64,000 nucleotides of DNA from JALHUB01 sp963719465 (lineage in GTDB: Bacteria > Chloroflexota > Dehalococcoidia > DSTF01 > JALHUB01). Shown here one piece after another: positions 24,450 to 33,336 of this stretch. Both the position numbers and the translations under genes were made by a program. The stretch is from positions 124,001-188,000 of the forward strand of contig OY970386.1 of assembly GCA_963719465.1 (NCBI GenBank), in the 5' to 3' direction. Below the pieces are notes generated by a model. The model worked only from the letters and a program-made list of their open reading frames with translations. It had not been told where the DNA came from and searched no databases. The number at the start of each line of letters is the position of its first letter. The first letter of the stretch is position 1.

Positions 24450-26145
24450 TCGAGAAGACGTTGCGGATAACTTCGCGCGGCGTCGTGACGCCCTGACGCA
24501 CCTTCAGCATGGCTGCGCGCCGCATCGTGATCATTCCCTCAGCTATCGCCTGCGACTTGATGTCGGCGGAGCTGGCGCTCTTCAGAAGCAGGTGGCGGAT
24601 CTCTTCGCTCAGCATCATCACCTCGTACACGCCCGTCCGGCCGGCGTACCCCGTGCCGGCGCAGAAGTTGCAGCCGCTGCCGTAGTACAACTGCTCCGGG
24701 CTTTCTCCGACCTCCTCTGCATAGGCGCTCCGCTCCTCTTCGGGCACGTCCGCAAGGGCGCGGCAGTGCGAGCAAACGCGCCGGACCAGCCGCTGCGAGA
24801 CAACGCCCACCAGCGCCGACGACAGCAGGAACGGCTCGACGCCGAGGTCGATGAGACGGAAGAGGATGCCCACGGCGTCGTTAGCGTGGATCGACGACAG
24901 CACAAGGTGGCCGGTCAGCGACGCCTGCGTCGCCATCGACGCCGTCTCGCCGTCGCGCACCTCGCCGACCAGAATGACGTCCGGGTCCAGCCGCATGATC
25001 GACCGCAGGCCGCTGGCGAAAGTTATGCTCGCCTGGTTGTTGACCTGGATCTGGTTGATGTCGTCGAAGTGGTACTCTATCGGGTCTTCGATTGTGATGA
25101 TGTTGCGCCCCTTGCGGTCGAGTTGGTTCAGCGAGGCGTATAGCGTCGTCGTCTTGCCGGAGCCCGTCGGCCCGCCGACGAGCACCATGCCGAAGGGCTT
25201 TCGCAGCATCTGCGTGTAGCGCTCCAGCGACTCCGGCAGGAAGCCAAGGTCGTCGACGGAGATGAGATAGAGCGACTTGTCCAGCACTCGCAGTACCATC
25301 ATCTCGCCGTGCGCGCTGTCGGAGGTGGCGACGCGGAAGTCAACGTCCTTGTCCTCGACGCGGACGGAGAATTGCCCGTCCTGCGGCCGCCTTCGCTCCG
25401 CGATGTTCATGCCGGCCAGCACCTTCAGGCGGGAGATGAGCGGCAGATGCACGCTGAGCGGCAGGTTCTGCACTTCCTGAAGGTACCCGTCGATGCGATA
25501 GCGGACCCGCAGGCCGCCCTCCTTCGGCTCCAGGTGGATATCGGAGGCGCGGTCGCGCACCGCCTGCGTGATCAGCAGCTCCGCCGTGCGGACGATGGGC
25601 GTGCGAGCCGTGAGATCCTGTGCGGCTGTCTCTTTGGCGGCGGCTTGATCAACGCGCGGCGCTACGAGGTTGACCTGCTTCTCGATTTCGCACCAGCCCT
25701 GGTAGCTGCAGTTGATCGCCTCGCGGATATCGCTCGGGATGCCGACCGCCGGCGATATCGCCTTTCGCGCACGAGCCCGCAGGTCCTCTAGGGTGTGCAT
25801 GTTCAGCGGGTCCGCCATGACGACCACCAGCGAATCGCCGGTCAGGTCGACGGGGATGAGGTCGTGCTCGCGGGCGTAGGCCTCCGGCACGAGGGCCAGG
25901 GCCTCCTGCTGAACGGGATGGCGCGTCAGGTCGATGATCGGGAGGTTGAGCTGCAGGCTCAGGGCCATCGCGACATCTTCTTCAGAGACGACGCCCTCGT
26001 CGCGCAGGTAGTCGCCCAGACGCTTCTGGACGCGTTCGGCCTCCCTCACCGCCTCGGCCATCTGCTCGGGCGTGAGCAGCCCGGCGTCGACCATGATCTC
26101 GCCGAACCTCTTGACTAACGGCGTTGCGGCGGGTTGCTCAGGCAT
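24442..26145 (-). CDS. pilB: Type IV pilus assembly ATPase PilB/GspE
   Basis: The protein is about 567 residues. The N-terminal MshEN-like half has FGEIMVDAGLLTPEQMAEAV and a second such repeat. The C-terminal ATPase has ASDIHLEP, Walker A GPTGSGKTTTLYAS near residue 330, Walker B LRLDPDVILVGEVRD, and a four-Cys zinc knuckle (CSHC and CNFC) near the end. It powers pilus extension. A TTG five codons earlier (26160) is possible but has no ribosome site, so I prefer the ATG after GGAAGGA. It is the last gene of the pilus operon. Confidence 0.95.
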   Translation of the reverse strand: MPEQPAATPLVKRFGEIMVDAGLLTPEQMAEAVREAERVQKRLGDYLRDEGVVSEEDVAMALSLQLNLPIIDLTRHPVQQEALALVPEAYAREHDLIPVDLTGDSLVVVMADPLNMHTLEDLRARARKAISPAVGIPSDIREAINCSYQGWCEIEKQVNLVAPRVDQAAAKETAAQDLTARTPIVRTAELLITQAVRDRASDIHLEPKEGGLRVRYRIDGYLQEVQNLPLSVHLPLISRLKVLAGMNIAERRRPQDGQFSVRVEDKDVDFRVATSDSAHGEMMVLRVLDKSLYLISVDDLGFLPESLERYTQMLRKPFGMVLVGGPTGSGKTTTLYASLNQLDRKGRNIITIEDPIEYHFDDINQIQVNNQASITFASGLRSIMRLDPDVILVGEVRDGETASMATQASLTGHLVLSSIHANDAVGILFRLIDLGVEPFLLSSALVGVVSQRLVRRVCSHCRALADVPEEERSAYAEEVGESPEQLYYGSGCNFCAGTGYAGRTGVYEVMMLSEEIRHLLLKSASSADIKSQAIAEGMITMRRAAMLKVRQGVTTPREVIRNVFSIM

Positions 26146-26217
26146 TTCCTTCCGAACCAATCACAGGAGAGGCTGCTTGCCGGCGGCGGCTTCGGGGGAT
26201 GGGGCGGCCAAACCGGG

Positions 26218-26240
26218 GGGCGGAGGCCAGACCTCCGCCC
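26218..26240 (-). other. Strong hairpin between the major pilin gene and pilB
   Basis: GGGCGGAGG and CCTCCGCCC form a nine-pair stem with a five-base loop. No T run follows on the minus strand, so it is probably an RNA processing or stability element that lets the pilin message exceed that of pilB, not a full terminator. Confidence 0.45.
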
Positions 26241-26335
26241 TCGATGCCCCCGGGGCCTATCAGCTCTTAAATTCTGCGGGCTCAGGCTGTGACGATGAAT
26301 TGCGGATTCGAACGCCACACGCCAGGTCTGGCCCG

Positions 26336-26704
26336 CTACGGGTAGCTGGCTTGAGTCACCTTGCCCGTTGTGTCGACCGTGTAGGTGCCGTGCGTCGCAG
26401 TGCTGCGCATGTACGTTGGGTTCAAGCCGAAGCCGCCGGCGGCCGTCGTCATGTCGGTGGTCGCAGTCGTGATGGCAGTGGTCGTACCCAAACCCTGGTC
26501 AGCCATCTTGGCATCTACGGCTGTCTGGAGGATGCTCGTCTCGGCAGTGCCCGCCGTACTCTTGCTCTTGGTCAGAAGGCCGGTGAAGTTCGGCAGCACG
26601 ACGGCCACGAGGATGGCCAGGATCGCCAGCACTATCAGCAGCTCGACGAGCGTGAAACCAGCCTCACCTTTCTCCTTCTTCAGAATCTCAACCTTTTCTC
26701 TCAT
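26336..26704 (-). CDS. Type IV prepilin, probable major pilin (GspG/PilA-like)
   Basis: The 122-residue prepilin opens MREKVEILKKEKGEAGFTLVE; cleavage after the Gly of EAG leaves Phe1 and Glu5, followed by a hydrophobic helix to about residue 40. The small Thr- and Ala-rich globular part has ADQGLGTTTAITTATTDMTTA. The start follows GGAGGTCTATTC, 15 codons inside the longest frame. The short size suits a major pilin or pseudopilin. It lies between the DUF2723 gene and pilB. Confidence 0.9.
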   Translation of the reverse strand: MREKVEILKKEKGEAGFTLVELLIVLAILAILVAVVLPNFTGLLTKSKSTAGTAETSILQTAVDAKMADQGLGTTTAITTATTDMTTAAGGFGLNPTYMRSTATHGTYTVDTTGKVTQASYP

Positions 26705-26849
26705 GAATAGACCTCCGGTTTTGGGCATTCTTCGCGATTCTCGGGGCATGCCTCACAGCATTCTGCCCTCAATCGTTAGATCGGCTGAGGTCAGGGGAAC
26801 GTCTATCTGTCTGCGGGTGGATTCGACGATACCACAAAAGGGGTATGAT

Positions 26850-28850
26850 TCAACGGACGGTTAGAGTGCCTATCACCTGCCAGGCACTTTTATCATCGGT
26901 GGCGGCGGATGGCGAAAGCGACGGCGTCCCGTCCCCGACCTTCAGACTCAGCTGATATGTGCCGACCGCCACGTTTCGAGGCACCAGCAGATAGTACCCT
27001 TCCTCGACGATGCTTCCCGGCTGCCATTCGCTTGTCGGCTCATCTCCCGCGCCGAGCTCCCAGCCTTGCCACCAGAGCGGAAAGCCGTGCCGCGTGGCGA
27101 CCATTCCGTCAGCGTCGGTGAAGAAGAGGCGCGCCTGGAAGTCCATGTCCGTCCTGTCGGAAAGGCGCCAGTAATAGCTCAAACGCACAACCTCACCGCG
27201 CGTCGCCACCGGCTGATCCGACTGGAAGCCGACGAGCTGGAGACCGCCGCCAAAGTCGACGAGGGTGCGGGCCCCCTCAGGAACGGTGGTGACGGTAGAC
27301 GGCCGCTCGTCCGCCAGGACGCGATACAGCGAGTCTCTCGGCACCAGGTCGTCCTTGTACTCCGGTTTAGGCAGAACGCTCGTGACCATCGTCTCGATCC
27401 CGTCCAGCAGGACCGGCAGGACGTGATAGCCCTGGCCGATGGCAGTGACGTCTCCGCGAAGCCCTTCCGCCACGTAGACGGGCCGCCCCTGTCGCACTTG
27501 CTCCTCGATGAAGCTGTTGATGTCCTCGCCCGGCACCGAGAAGAGCGGCGACACCAGCACGTCCCGCCGGTACCCTTTCACCAGTTGCATGTACCAGAGC
27601 GGTGATGCCGTCCAGCTATCGGTCATGATCGTCGAGTGCGGTTGCACGCGGTCCAGCGTCGTCTGCGCGAAGTCCTGGGCGCTGTAATCGTCGCTCCTGT
27701 TCACCCGGGGCAGGTTGCGCGCCGCGAGCCATATCGGCAAGAGGAGCAGCAGCGCGGCGACTGCCGGCGAGAAGAAGTACTGGCCCGATTGCGCCCAGTG
27801 CAGCGGTCGCACATCCGCGAGCTGCAGCCCAAACGATAGCAGAGCCGCCGCTCCGCAGCCGGCCCAGACCGCCAGCATGAGATAGGCAGGGATGAGATAG
27901 TTGTAGATGTTGTGGATGCTGTAGGTCAGGGCCAGAAAACCCACGAGCAGGCAGAGCGACACTCCGTATACGGCCAGAACGCGACGCCGTCGCCAGGCGT
28001 AAAGCAGCCCGACCGCAGCCAGCCCCAGCCCGAAGACCGAGAACTCGTTCAGCGGAAAGACGGCAAGCAGGTCCATTCGGTGGAAGAACGCGAAGTTCCA
28101 ATACTGGCCGCTGCTATCGCCGGTGAGGAACATCTTCAGGTAGGTGTGGAAATTCGCCGGCTGTGCCCAACTCAACGGCGGGTGCTGCGAGGCTCGAATC
28201 GGCAGGTAGATGTAGACGGAAAGCCCGAGGAGAAGGGCGAGCCCGCCCCAGATCAACCGCCGTCGGTCCAGCGCCTGCCTGTTCGACAACATGAACGCCG
28301 CGATGCCCGGCGCAAGCAACAGAATCAGTCGATGGTTCCCCATGCTGAGCCCGAAGACCAGCAAGGCCACGCAAAGCTGCCAGAAACTCCCGCTCTCCCG
28401 CCAGCGAAGCAGCAGGAGCGTGATCAGCGCGGTCGAGAAGGCGTTCAGCGAATACGTCTCCGCCCAGTTGGCATTCGCCCAGAACGTCGATGAGAACGCC
28501 AGCACGAGCGCCCCGACCAGCGCGGCAAAACGGCTCTTCGTCAGCTCGTAGACGATGAGGAACACCGTTGCCACCGTGAGCGCCGCAAACACCGCCGACA
28601 TCAGGTTCACCCGGTAAGCGACGTCGCCAACCGGCAGGAACGTGAACAGCTTGCCCAGCAGAATGTACAGCGGATAGCCGGTGTTGTGGGCGATGCCCAG
28701 CACATACAACGTCGTCGTCAGCTCCCCCATGTCGTACCACATGACGCTGGGCGCCAGAGTGCGGAGGTAGACCAGGAACGCCAGCAGCCCCGTGAGGGCG
28801 GCGCAGACCCTGTAGTCGCGGGATGCCGATGCAAGAAATCGCCGAGCCAT
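26850..28850 (-). CDS. DUF2723 multi-spanning membrane protein, putative glycosyltransferase
   Basis: The 666-residue protein begins with an N-terminal DUF2723 block: LRTLAPSVMWYDMGELTTTL, then HNTGYPLYILLGKLFTFLPV and NWAETYSLNAF. About ten membrane helices follow, then a soluble C-terminal part of about 230 residues ending in a beta-rich domain (VVRLSYYWRLSDRTDMDF). DUF2723 belongs to the GT-C clan, and some members transfer sugars to proteins. It stands inside the pilus operon between pilT and the pilin gene, so a role in pilin glycosylation is reasonable but unproven. Thr-rich pilins nearby would be natural substrates. Confidence 0.85.
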   Translation of the reverse strand: MARRFLASASRDYRVCAALTGLLAFLVYLRTLAPSVMWYDMGELTTTLYVLGIAHNTGYPLYILLGKLFTFLPVGDVAYRVNLMSAVFAALTVATVFLIVYELTKSRFAALVGALVLAFSSTFWANANWAETYSLNAFSTALITLLLLRWRESGSFWQLCVALLVFGLSMGNHRLILLLAPGIAAFMLSNRQALDRRRLIWGGLALLLGLSVYIYLPIRASQHPPLSWAQPANFHTYLKMFLTGDSSGQYWNFAFFHRMDLLAVFPLNEFSVFGLGLAAVGLLYAWRRRRVLAVYGVSLCLLVGFLALTYSIHNIYNYLIPAYLMLAVWAGCGAAALLSFGLQLADVRPLHWAQSGQYFFSPAVAALLLLLPIWLAARNLPRVNRSDDYSAQDFAQTTLDRVQPHSTIMTDSWTASPLWYMQLVKGYRRDVLVSPLFSVPGEDINSFIEEQVRQGRPVYVAEGLRGDVTAIGQGYHVLPVLLDGIETMVTSVLPKPEYKDDLVPRDSLYRVLADERPSTVTTVPEGARTLVDFGGGLQLVGFQSDQPVATRGEVVRLSYYWRLSDRTDMDFQARLFFTDADGMVATRHGFPLWWQGWELGAGDEPTSEWQPGSIVEEGYYLLVPRNVAVGTYQLSLKVGDGTPSLSPSAATDDKSAWQVIGTLTVR

Positions 28851-28877
28851 CGTCTCCTTCCGATCGAACCGCGGCGG

Positions 28878-29975
28878 CTAAGCGGCGGCGCTCTCCTTGT
28901 ACATGAGCAGTCGCTTCAGTTCATCCGCGTTCTGGCAGCGCGACAGCGCGTCGTCTACCCTGATGATGCCGCTCTGGCACAGCACAGCGAGGTCCTGGTC
29001 CAGCGTGCGCATCCCGAACTGGGCGCCCGTCTGAATGACGTTCAGCAGCTGATGAGTCTTGCTCTCGCGTATCAGGTTGCGGACAGCCGACGTGGCGACC
29101 ATTATCTCTGCTGCTGCCACCCGTCCCGAGCCGTCGGCGCGGGGCAGCAGCGTCTGGCAGAGCACCGCCTCGAGCACCAGCGAAAGCTGCACCTTCACCT
29201 GCTGCTGCTGGTGAGGCGGAAAGACGTTGATGATGCGGTCGATCGTCTGCGGCGCGCTGGGTGTGTGGAGCGTCGTCAGGACCAGGTGGCCTGTCTCCGC
29301 CGCCGTCAGCGCCGCCGAGATCGTCGCCAGGTCGCGCATCTCACCGACGAGAATGACGTCCGGGTCCTGGCGCAGCGCGTGCGAAAGCGCGCCCGAGAAT
29401 GACAGCGTATCCAGTCCCAGCTCTCGCTGCGAGATCATGCAGAGGTTGTTCGAGTGAATGTACTCGATCGGGTCTTCGATACAGATGACGTGGCGGCGCT
29501 CTCTTTCATTCAGGTACTCGATCATCGCCGCCAGCGTTGTCGATTTTCCGCAGCCGGTGGGTCCGGTCACCAGCACCAGGCCGCGCGGCTTGAGCGCCAG
29601 CTGGCCGCAGATCTCCGGCAGCCCGATCTCGTGCAGCGACGGGATTTGCTCCTTAACCAAGCGGAAGGCGAGTGTAACGGTGCCCCGCTGCAGGGCAGCG
29701 TTCACGCGAAAACGTCCCACACCCTCCAGCGTGCAGGAGAAGTCGATCTCCTTCTCGCTCGTGAAACGCTCGCGCTGCTCCTCGTTCGTTATCTGCTCAA
29801 GCATAGACTCCGCCGCTGCCGGCGACAGCGTCGGCAGGTCCTGCGGCTCGAGGTCGCCGTTGATGCGCAGGACCGGCGGCGAGCCCGCCTTCAGATGAAG
29901 GTCGGAGGCGTTCGTCTCGACCATGCGCTTCAGCAGCGAAGCGGCGGTCATCTGTCCCTGGCCATCAAATGTCAT
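28878..29975 (-). CDS. pilT: Pilus retraction ATPase PilT
   Basis: The 365-residue ATPase has ASDLHLKAGSPP, Walker A TGPTGCGKSTTLAAMI at residues 138-150, the Asp box with CIEDPIEYIH, Walker B LRQDPDVILVGEMRD and the His box LTTLHTPSAPQTIDRI. The retraction motif AIRNLIRE is present as AVRNLIRES. It retracts pili for twitching or DNA uptake. GAGGAGG before the ATG supports the start. It follows the shortened prepilin peptidase by 12 bases. Confidence 0.95.
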   Translation of the reverse strand: MTFDGQGQMTAASLLKRMVETNASDLHLKAGSPPVLRINGDLEPQDLPTLSPAAAESMLEQITNEEQRERFTSEKEIDFSCTLEGVGRFRVNAALQRGTVTLAFRLVKEQIPSLHEIGLPEICGQLALKPRGLVLVTGPTGCGKSTTLAAMIEYLNERERRHVICIEDPIEYIHSNNLCMISQRELGLDTLSFSGALSHALRQDPDVILVGEMRDLATISAALTAAETGHLVLTTLHTPSAPQTIDRIINVFPPHQQQQVKVQLSLVLEAVLCQTLLPRADGSGRVAAAEIMVATSAVRNLIRESKTHQLLNVIQTGAQFGMRTLDQDLAVLCQSGIIRVDDALSRCQNADELKRLLMYKESAAA

Positions 29976-29987
29976 TGACGGTCCTCC

Positions 29988-30353
29988 TCACGTCTCGATA
30001 GGGCGATGTTCGATTTCGACGACGGCCGCCGCCAGCAGCGCGCAGGCGACCACGCCGCCGATCAGCGCCTGCCAGAGATTGTCGAATAGCAGCCCGCAGC
30101 CTGCGAACAGCAATCCCGACGCGGCTTCGACGAGCGGCACACGCACCGGGATCGAAGCGCCGCAGCGACGGCACTTGCCCCGCAGCAGCAGATAGCTGAG
30201 CACGGGCACGAGGTCGTGGGCGGTCAAGCGCATTCCGCAGGCGTCGCAGTGCGAACGCGGCGATAGAAGCGAGCGCCCGCGGGGCAGCCGGTCGATGCAG
30301 ACGTTCAAGAAGCTGCCGACCGCCAGCCCGAAGAGAAACACGGTAACGACCAT
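29988..30353 (-). CDS. Shortened prepilin peptidase (N-terminal part only)
   Basis: The 121-residue protein matches the first half of prepilin peptidase/methylase PilD. A first helix contains LAVGSFLNVCIDRLPRG, the zinc-binding four-Cys domain is CDACGMRLTAHDLVP and CRRCGASIPVR, and VPLVEAASGLL with further helices follow. It ends at AAAVVEIEHRPIET, the place of the first catalytic Asp motif, which normally reads like LxxIDxExxxIPD; the Asp is Glu here. The second GxGD motif is absent. A pilT ribosome site follows directly, so no missing half is hidden in another frame. It is either a non-peptidase partner or a remnant; a full enzyme must be encoded elsewhere. Confidence 0.8.
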   Translation of the reverse strand: MVVTVFLFGLAVGSFLNVCIDRLPRGRSLLSPRSHCDACGMRLTAHDLVPVLSYLLLRGKCRRCGASIPVRVPLVEAASGLLFAGCGLLFDNLWQALIGGVVACALLAAAVVEIEHRPIET

Positions 30354-30361
30354 CGTTATGT

Positions 30362-30942
30362 CTATTGCGCCACCTCCACCGTGAACGCCGGCGCCGATGC
30401 CGTTCCTGCTGCTCCCGCTTCGCCGAGCGACGTAATCGTCACCCCCGTGAATTCGCCGCTTGCGTTCACCGTTGCGGCGAACGCAATGACGCTTTCCATG
30501 CTCGGCGCCTGCCCGGACACGATTATCTTGCTCTCGTTCTTCGTTACCGAGGCGATGTTCAGCCCCGGCGGGGCGCAGCGGTAGAGCACTTCCAGATCCT
30601 GCGATACCGGCGTGTCCATGCCCAGCACCGTCTTTCGCTCCGCCTGTACCGCGGATAGCGCCGCCTGCGCCTTCGTAATCTCCGCTTGCAGCCCCTCTCG
30701 CGCCCAATGTCCATCTCGACGCCGGTCAACTGCCCGGAGATAACGAGCAGCTCGCGATTGAGGTCGGAAGTCTGGTTATTGGCGGAGCGCTGCAGGAAGA
30801 TCAGCGGCACCAGCAGCACGCAGCCGATCATGATGCCCGTCAGTCCAAGCGCATACCAGCGCGGGAGACGCAGCGGCCGCATCTCACGAGGGAGAATGTT
30901 CAGGTCTATCGGCTTGCTTTTTCGTGTCGTCCCGCCGGCCAA
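30362..30942 (-). CDS. pilN: Pilus assembly protein PilN, one frame break
   Basis: The first frame gives the PilN opening with the short cytoplasmic motif IDLNILPREMRP (the PilM-binding signature is INLLP in others), one membrane helix (ALGLTGIMIGCVLLVPLIFL) and the start of a coiled coil. One base seems missing near 30695 in GAGAGGGGCTG. The next frame resumes with LQAEITKAQAALSAVQAERK and a ferredoxin-like part to FTVEVAQ. The whole is about 193 residues, normal for PilN. It links PilM to PilO across the inner membrane. The start codon is TTG, four bases from the pilM stop. Confidence 0.82.
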
Positions 30943-30943
30943 G

Positions 30944-31876
30944 TCACGCCTCCTTCAAAGCGAGTCCCAGGTTGACGGCGTATGTATGGATCGGAAGATC
31001 AGGCGGACAATCGATCGAAGGCGAGAGCGGTCGCGGCGAGTACTGCTGCAGCGCTTCCAGCGCCTGCAGGGGCTCCGCCGCCGTGACCATTTCGGCGAGC
31101 GGACCGGTCAGGAATATGGGCGTCGAGGGGTCCAGCGGCTCCTGGCGGTGCGTGTCGTTGTAGAACTTCATAGTTCGGCCAAGCTCGTCACGGAAGTTGG
31201 CGATTCGCGCCTCATCGCCCTGCTCGCCGCCCCTGTCCATGATCGTGCGCGTGATGACCGGAATGCCCTTCGTAACGACGACAACGTCGGCGCTGCTCCG
31301 CTCGACGTCACCGATTATCGCCTCCTCCTTGCCGCAAACACGGGCGAGCGCGAGCGGCTTCATGTCGACTGACCGCGGCGAACGCCTGGCCGTGGATATC
31401 GCTTTCAGAAGCGGGTCAAGGATGTCGCGCGGCACGGCAAGAGAGAAGATACGCAGCCCTTCCTCCTCCTCTTCCGCGTCCAACGTCTGCCAGGACAGAT
31501 ATACGTCCTCCATCGGCACCGGCATCTCTCGCTTGGCCTCCCGCTCGACTGCTTGGTCAAGGAGGTCTTCGTCCATCTTCGGCAGCTCAAGGACCCGCAC
31601 TATCGAGCGAAAGCCGGTGACGCAGGCGATGAGGTTCCCGCCGTGCACTCCCAGCGAGTCGAGAGCGGCCGCAAGGGCGCTGCCTGCCCGGTCCGGATCG
31701 GTTATGATGCCTTCCCGCACGACGTCCGGGTCCAGCAGCGTCTCTCCCCAGGAAACCGCGCGATTACCCTTCACCGCCAGCGTGCGAATGACCTGCCCCT
31801 CGATGTTGACGGTCACCGTTGGCCTCTGCAGGCTGACGGGCAGTTCGATTGCGGGCATTGGAAACGAGAGTCTCAT
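30944..31876 (-). CDS. pilM: Pilus assembly protein PilM (actin-like ATPase)
   Basis: Starting at MRLSFPMPAIELPVSLQRPT the protein is 310 residues. It has the PilM pattern GEGQVIRTLAV-like strand, the VLELPKMDEDLLDQAVEREA segment (typical PilM LPxMxxxELxxAIxxEA), MEDVYLSWQTL and SVDMKPLALARVCG. It is a cytoplasmic actin-fold protein that binds the PilN N-terminus. The first adenosine-binding segment differs from the usual IDIGSSSVK, so ATP binding may be weak. A better ribosome site selects this ATG over one 38 codons upstream, which lies inside pilO. The order here is pilO-pilM-pilN, not pilM-pilN-pilO. Confidence 0.87.
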   Translation of the reverse strand: MRLSFPMPAIELPVSLQRPTVTVNIEGQVIRTLAVKGNRAVSWGETLLDPDVVREGIITDPDRAGSALAAALDSLGVHGGNLIACVTGFRSIVRVLELPKMDEDLLDQAVEREAKREMPVPMEDVYLSWQTLDAEEEEEGLRIFSLAVPRDILDPLLKAISTARRSPRSVDMKPLALARVCGKEEAIIGDVERSSADVVVVTKGIPVITRTIMDRGGEQGDEARIANFRDELGRTMKFYNDTHRQEPLDPSTPIFLTGPLAEMVTAAEPLQALEALQQYSPRPLSPSIDCPPDLPIHTYAVNLGLALKEA

Positions 31877-31880
31877 GAAA

Positions 31881-32570
31881 TCACCCTTGGTCTGACAGGT
31901 CCGGCACTGCGGTAGCCTCGGGCTCCGGCGTCTCCCCCGGCGTTTCCGTCGCGGACGGCACCGAGCGTGAATAGAACGATACGTTGACACTCATCTCTTT
32001 CCCCGAGCCGGCGTCCGCTATCGTCATCTGGTCCACCGCTGCCGTCTGCGTCGCGCCTCCTTCGACGACGGACAGGAAACCAAGCAGGTCCGGCAGCCCG
32101 CCGTCGAGAACCAGGGAATAGCGCAGCATATCGTATACGCTGCCGGCCTTGTCGCCGGTCTTTAGCTCCGTCTCGGGCGAGGCCGTCATTTGCTTGACAA
32201 CCAGGTGATTCTGGTTCGCGATCTGAAGCAGCACGTACACGATGGTCGCGCTGTCCAGCTTCGTCGGGAACGCTTTTGCCAGCGCATCGGTCTGGGCCTT
32301 AACCTGGGAAAGCTGGGCTTGAAGCTCCGTCAGCTCCGCGCTCGAGCCGCTTGCGCCCGACAACGTTCCGCCGCCATTCGCCACTTGCTGCTGGATGCCC
32401 GACTGCGTCTGCCGTTCCTTCAGGTAAGAGACGCCGACTACGACGTACGCCAAGATCAGAATGCCGCCCAGCACGAGCAGCATCCTGCCCGGCTTCACCT
32501 TCGTGGCCTCCAGCCACTTCATCAGGTCGAACGACTGCACCGATTTCAGCATCGCGTTCTCACTGTTCAA
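31881..32570 (-). CDS. pilO: Pilus assembly protein PilO-like
   Basis: The 229-residue protein has a cytoplasmic start, one membrane helix near residues 30-48 (LLVLGGILILAYVVVGVSYL), a coiled coil (AELTELQAQLSQVKAQTDAL) and a ferredoxin-like fold with ATIVYVLLQIANQNHLVVKQ and LRYSLVLDGGLPDLLGFLSV. A Thr/Pro-rich tail follows. This is the PilO layout: a periplasmic-side partner of PilN. It precedes pilM by four bases. Confidence 0.8.
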   Translation of the reverse strand: MNSENAMLKSVQSFDLMKWLEATKVKPGRMLLVLGGILILAYVVVGVSYLKERQTQSGIQQQVANGGGTLSGASGSSAELTELQAQLSQVKAQTDALAKAFPTKLDSATIVYVLLQIANQNHLVVKQMTASPETELKTGDKAGSVYDMLRYSLVLDGGLPDLLGFLSVVEGGATQTAAVDQMTIADAGSGKEMSVNVSFYSRSVPSATETPGETPEPEATAVPDLSDQG

Positions 32571-33336
32571 ACTGCCAGGAGACGATTCGCACGCCGTCCG
32601 CGTCGGCGGTTGCGCGGCAGACGGTCGTGCGGCCGTTGCGCGCGGAACTGATGTCGTACGCGGCGACCGGGTAGTTTATGGTCACCGTCCCGGTTGCCGC
32701 TGGCGAAGTCTCGACGTAGAGCTTGTAGGGCCCCGGCGCCGTATTCGAGTACTGCTGCGCATACGGCGTCGAACCCAGGGCTGGACCAAGGCCCACCGGC
32801 CGGGTGCAAGGCGCCGCTTCCGGCAGAAGCGTCATCCAAACGGACGTTGCCTGCACGTTGACGATGCCGTAGATGTTCCCCAGCTCAGTCGAAGTGAAGT
32901 CGTAGCACGCCCGGTCGCCGCCTTGCCAGGCCGGCGTAATGGTCTGCGACATCCCGGCGTTCGCCACCCGGCGTATCTCCGTCGTCGGAAAGGCTGCGCC
33001 GTTCAGGGCCGTCGGCGTCGGTTGAAGCGGCGCCTCGGAATAAACAGTGACGTTGGTCAACTCCGGATCGCTCTTCAGCCGCCATAGCGCCCATTCGATG
33101 CCGGAGTCCCCCGAGTACTCGTCCAGGATTGCCGCGTCGACATGCCGGCTGGCGAGCAGATTGACGCTGGCATCGACTAGGAACGGCGTGACCAGCAGGG
33201 CGCCGATACCCATGGCGGCAAGCGCCAGCGGCAGGAACTGGCCGCGCGAGTCATTGGCAAGGCGCAGCAACTTCGCCAGCAGAAGCTTCCTTCTTTGGCT
33301 CATGTATGTTTTATCGTTCCGCCTGCCCGCTCTCAT
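32560..33336 (-). CDS. PilX-like pilus accessory protein
   Basis: The 258-residue protein has a basic start, a hydrophobic helix (QFLPLALAAMGIGALLVTPFL) and a globular part with SGIEWALWRLKSDPE, as in PilX-type proteins that sit among minor pseudopilins. No Gly/Glu5 prepilin site is present; the motif reads SRGQFLPLALAAM. So it may be an anchored accessory protein and not a processed pilin. It starts in a TAATG overlap with the giant pseudopilin (33336) or at MSQRRK (33303), and its end overlaps the pilO start by 11 bases. Confidence 0.7.
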   Translation of the reverse strand: MRAGRRNDKTYMSQRRKLLLAKLLRLANDSRGQFLPLALAAMGIGALLVTPFLVDASVNLLASRHVDAAILDEYSGDSGIEWALWRLKSDPELTNVTVYSEAPLQPTPTALNGAAFPTTEIRRVANAGMSQTITPAWQGGDRACYDFTSTELGNIYGIVNVQATSVWMTLLPEAAPCTRPVGLGPALGSTPYAQQYSNTAPGPYKLYVETSPAATGTVTINYPVAAYDISSARNGRTTVCRATADADGVRIVSWQFEQ

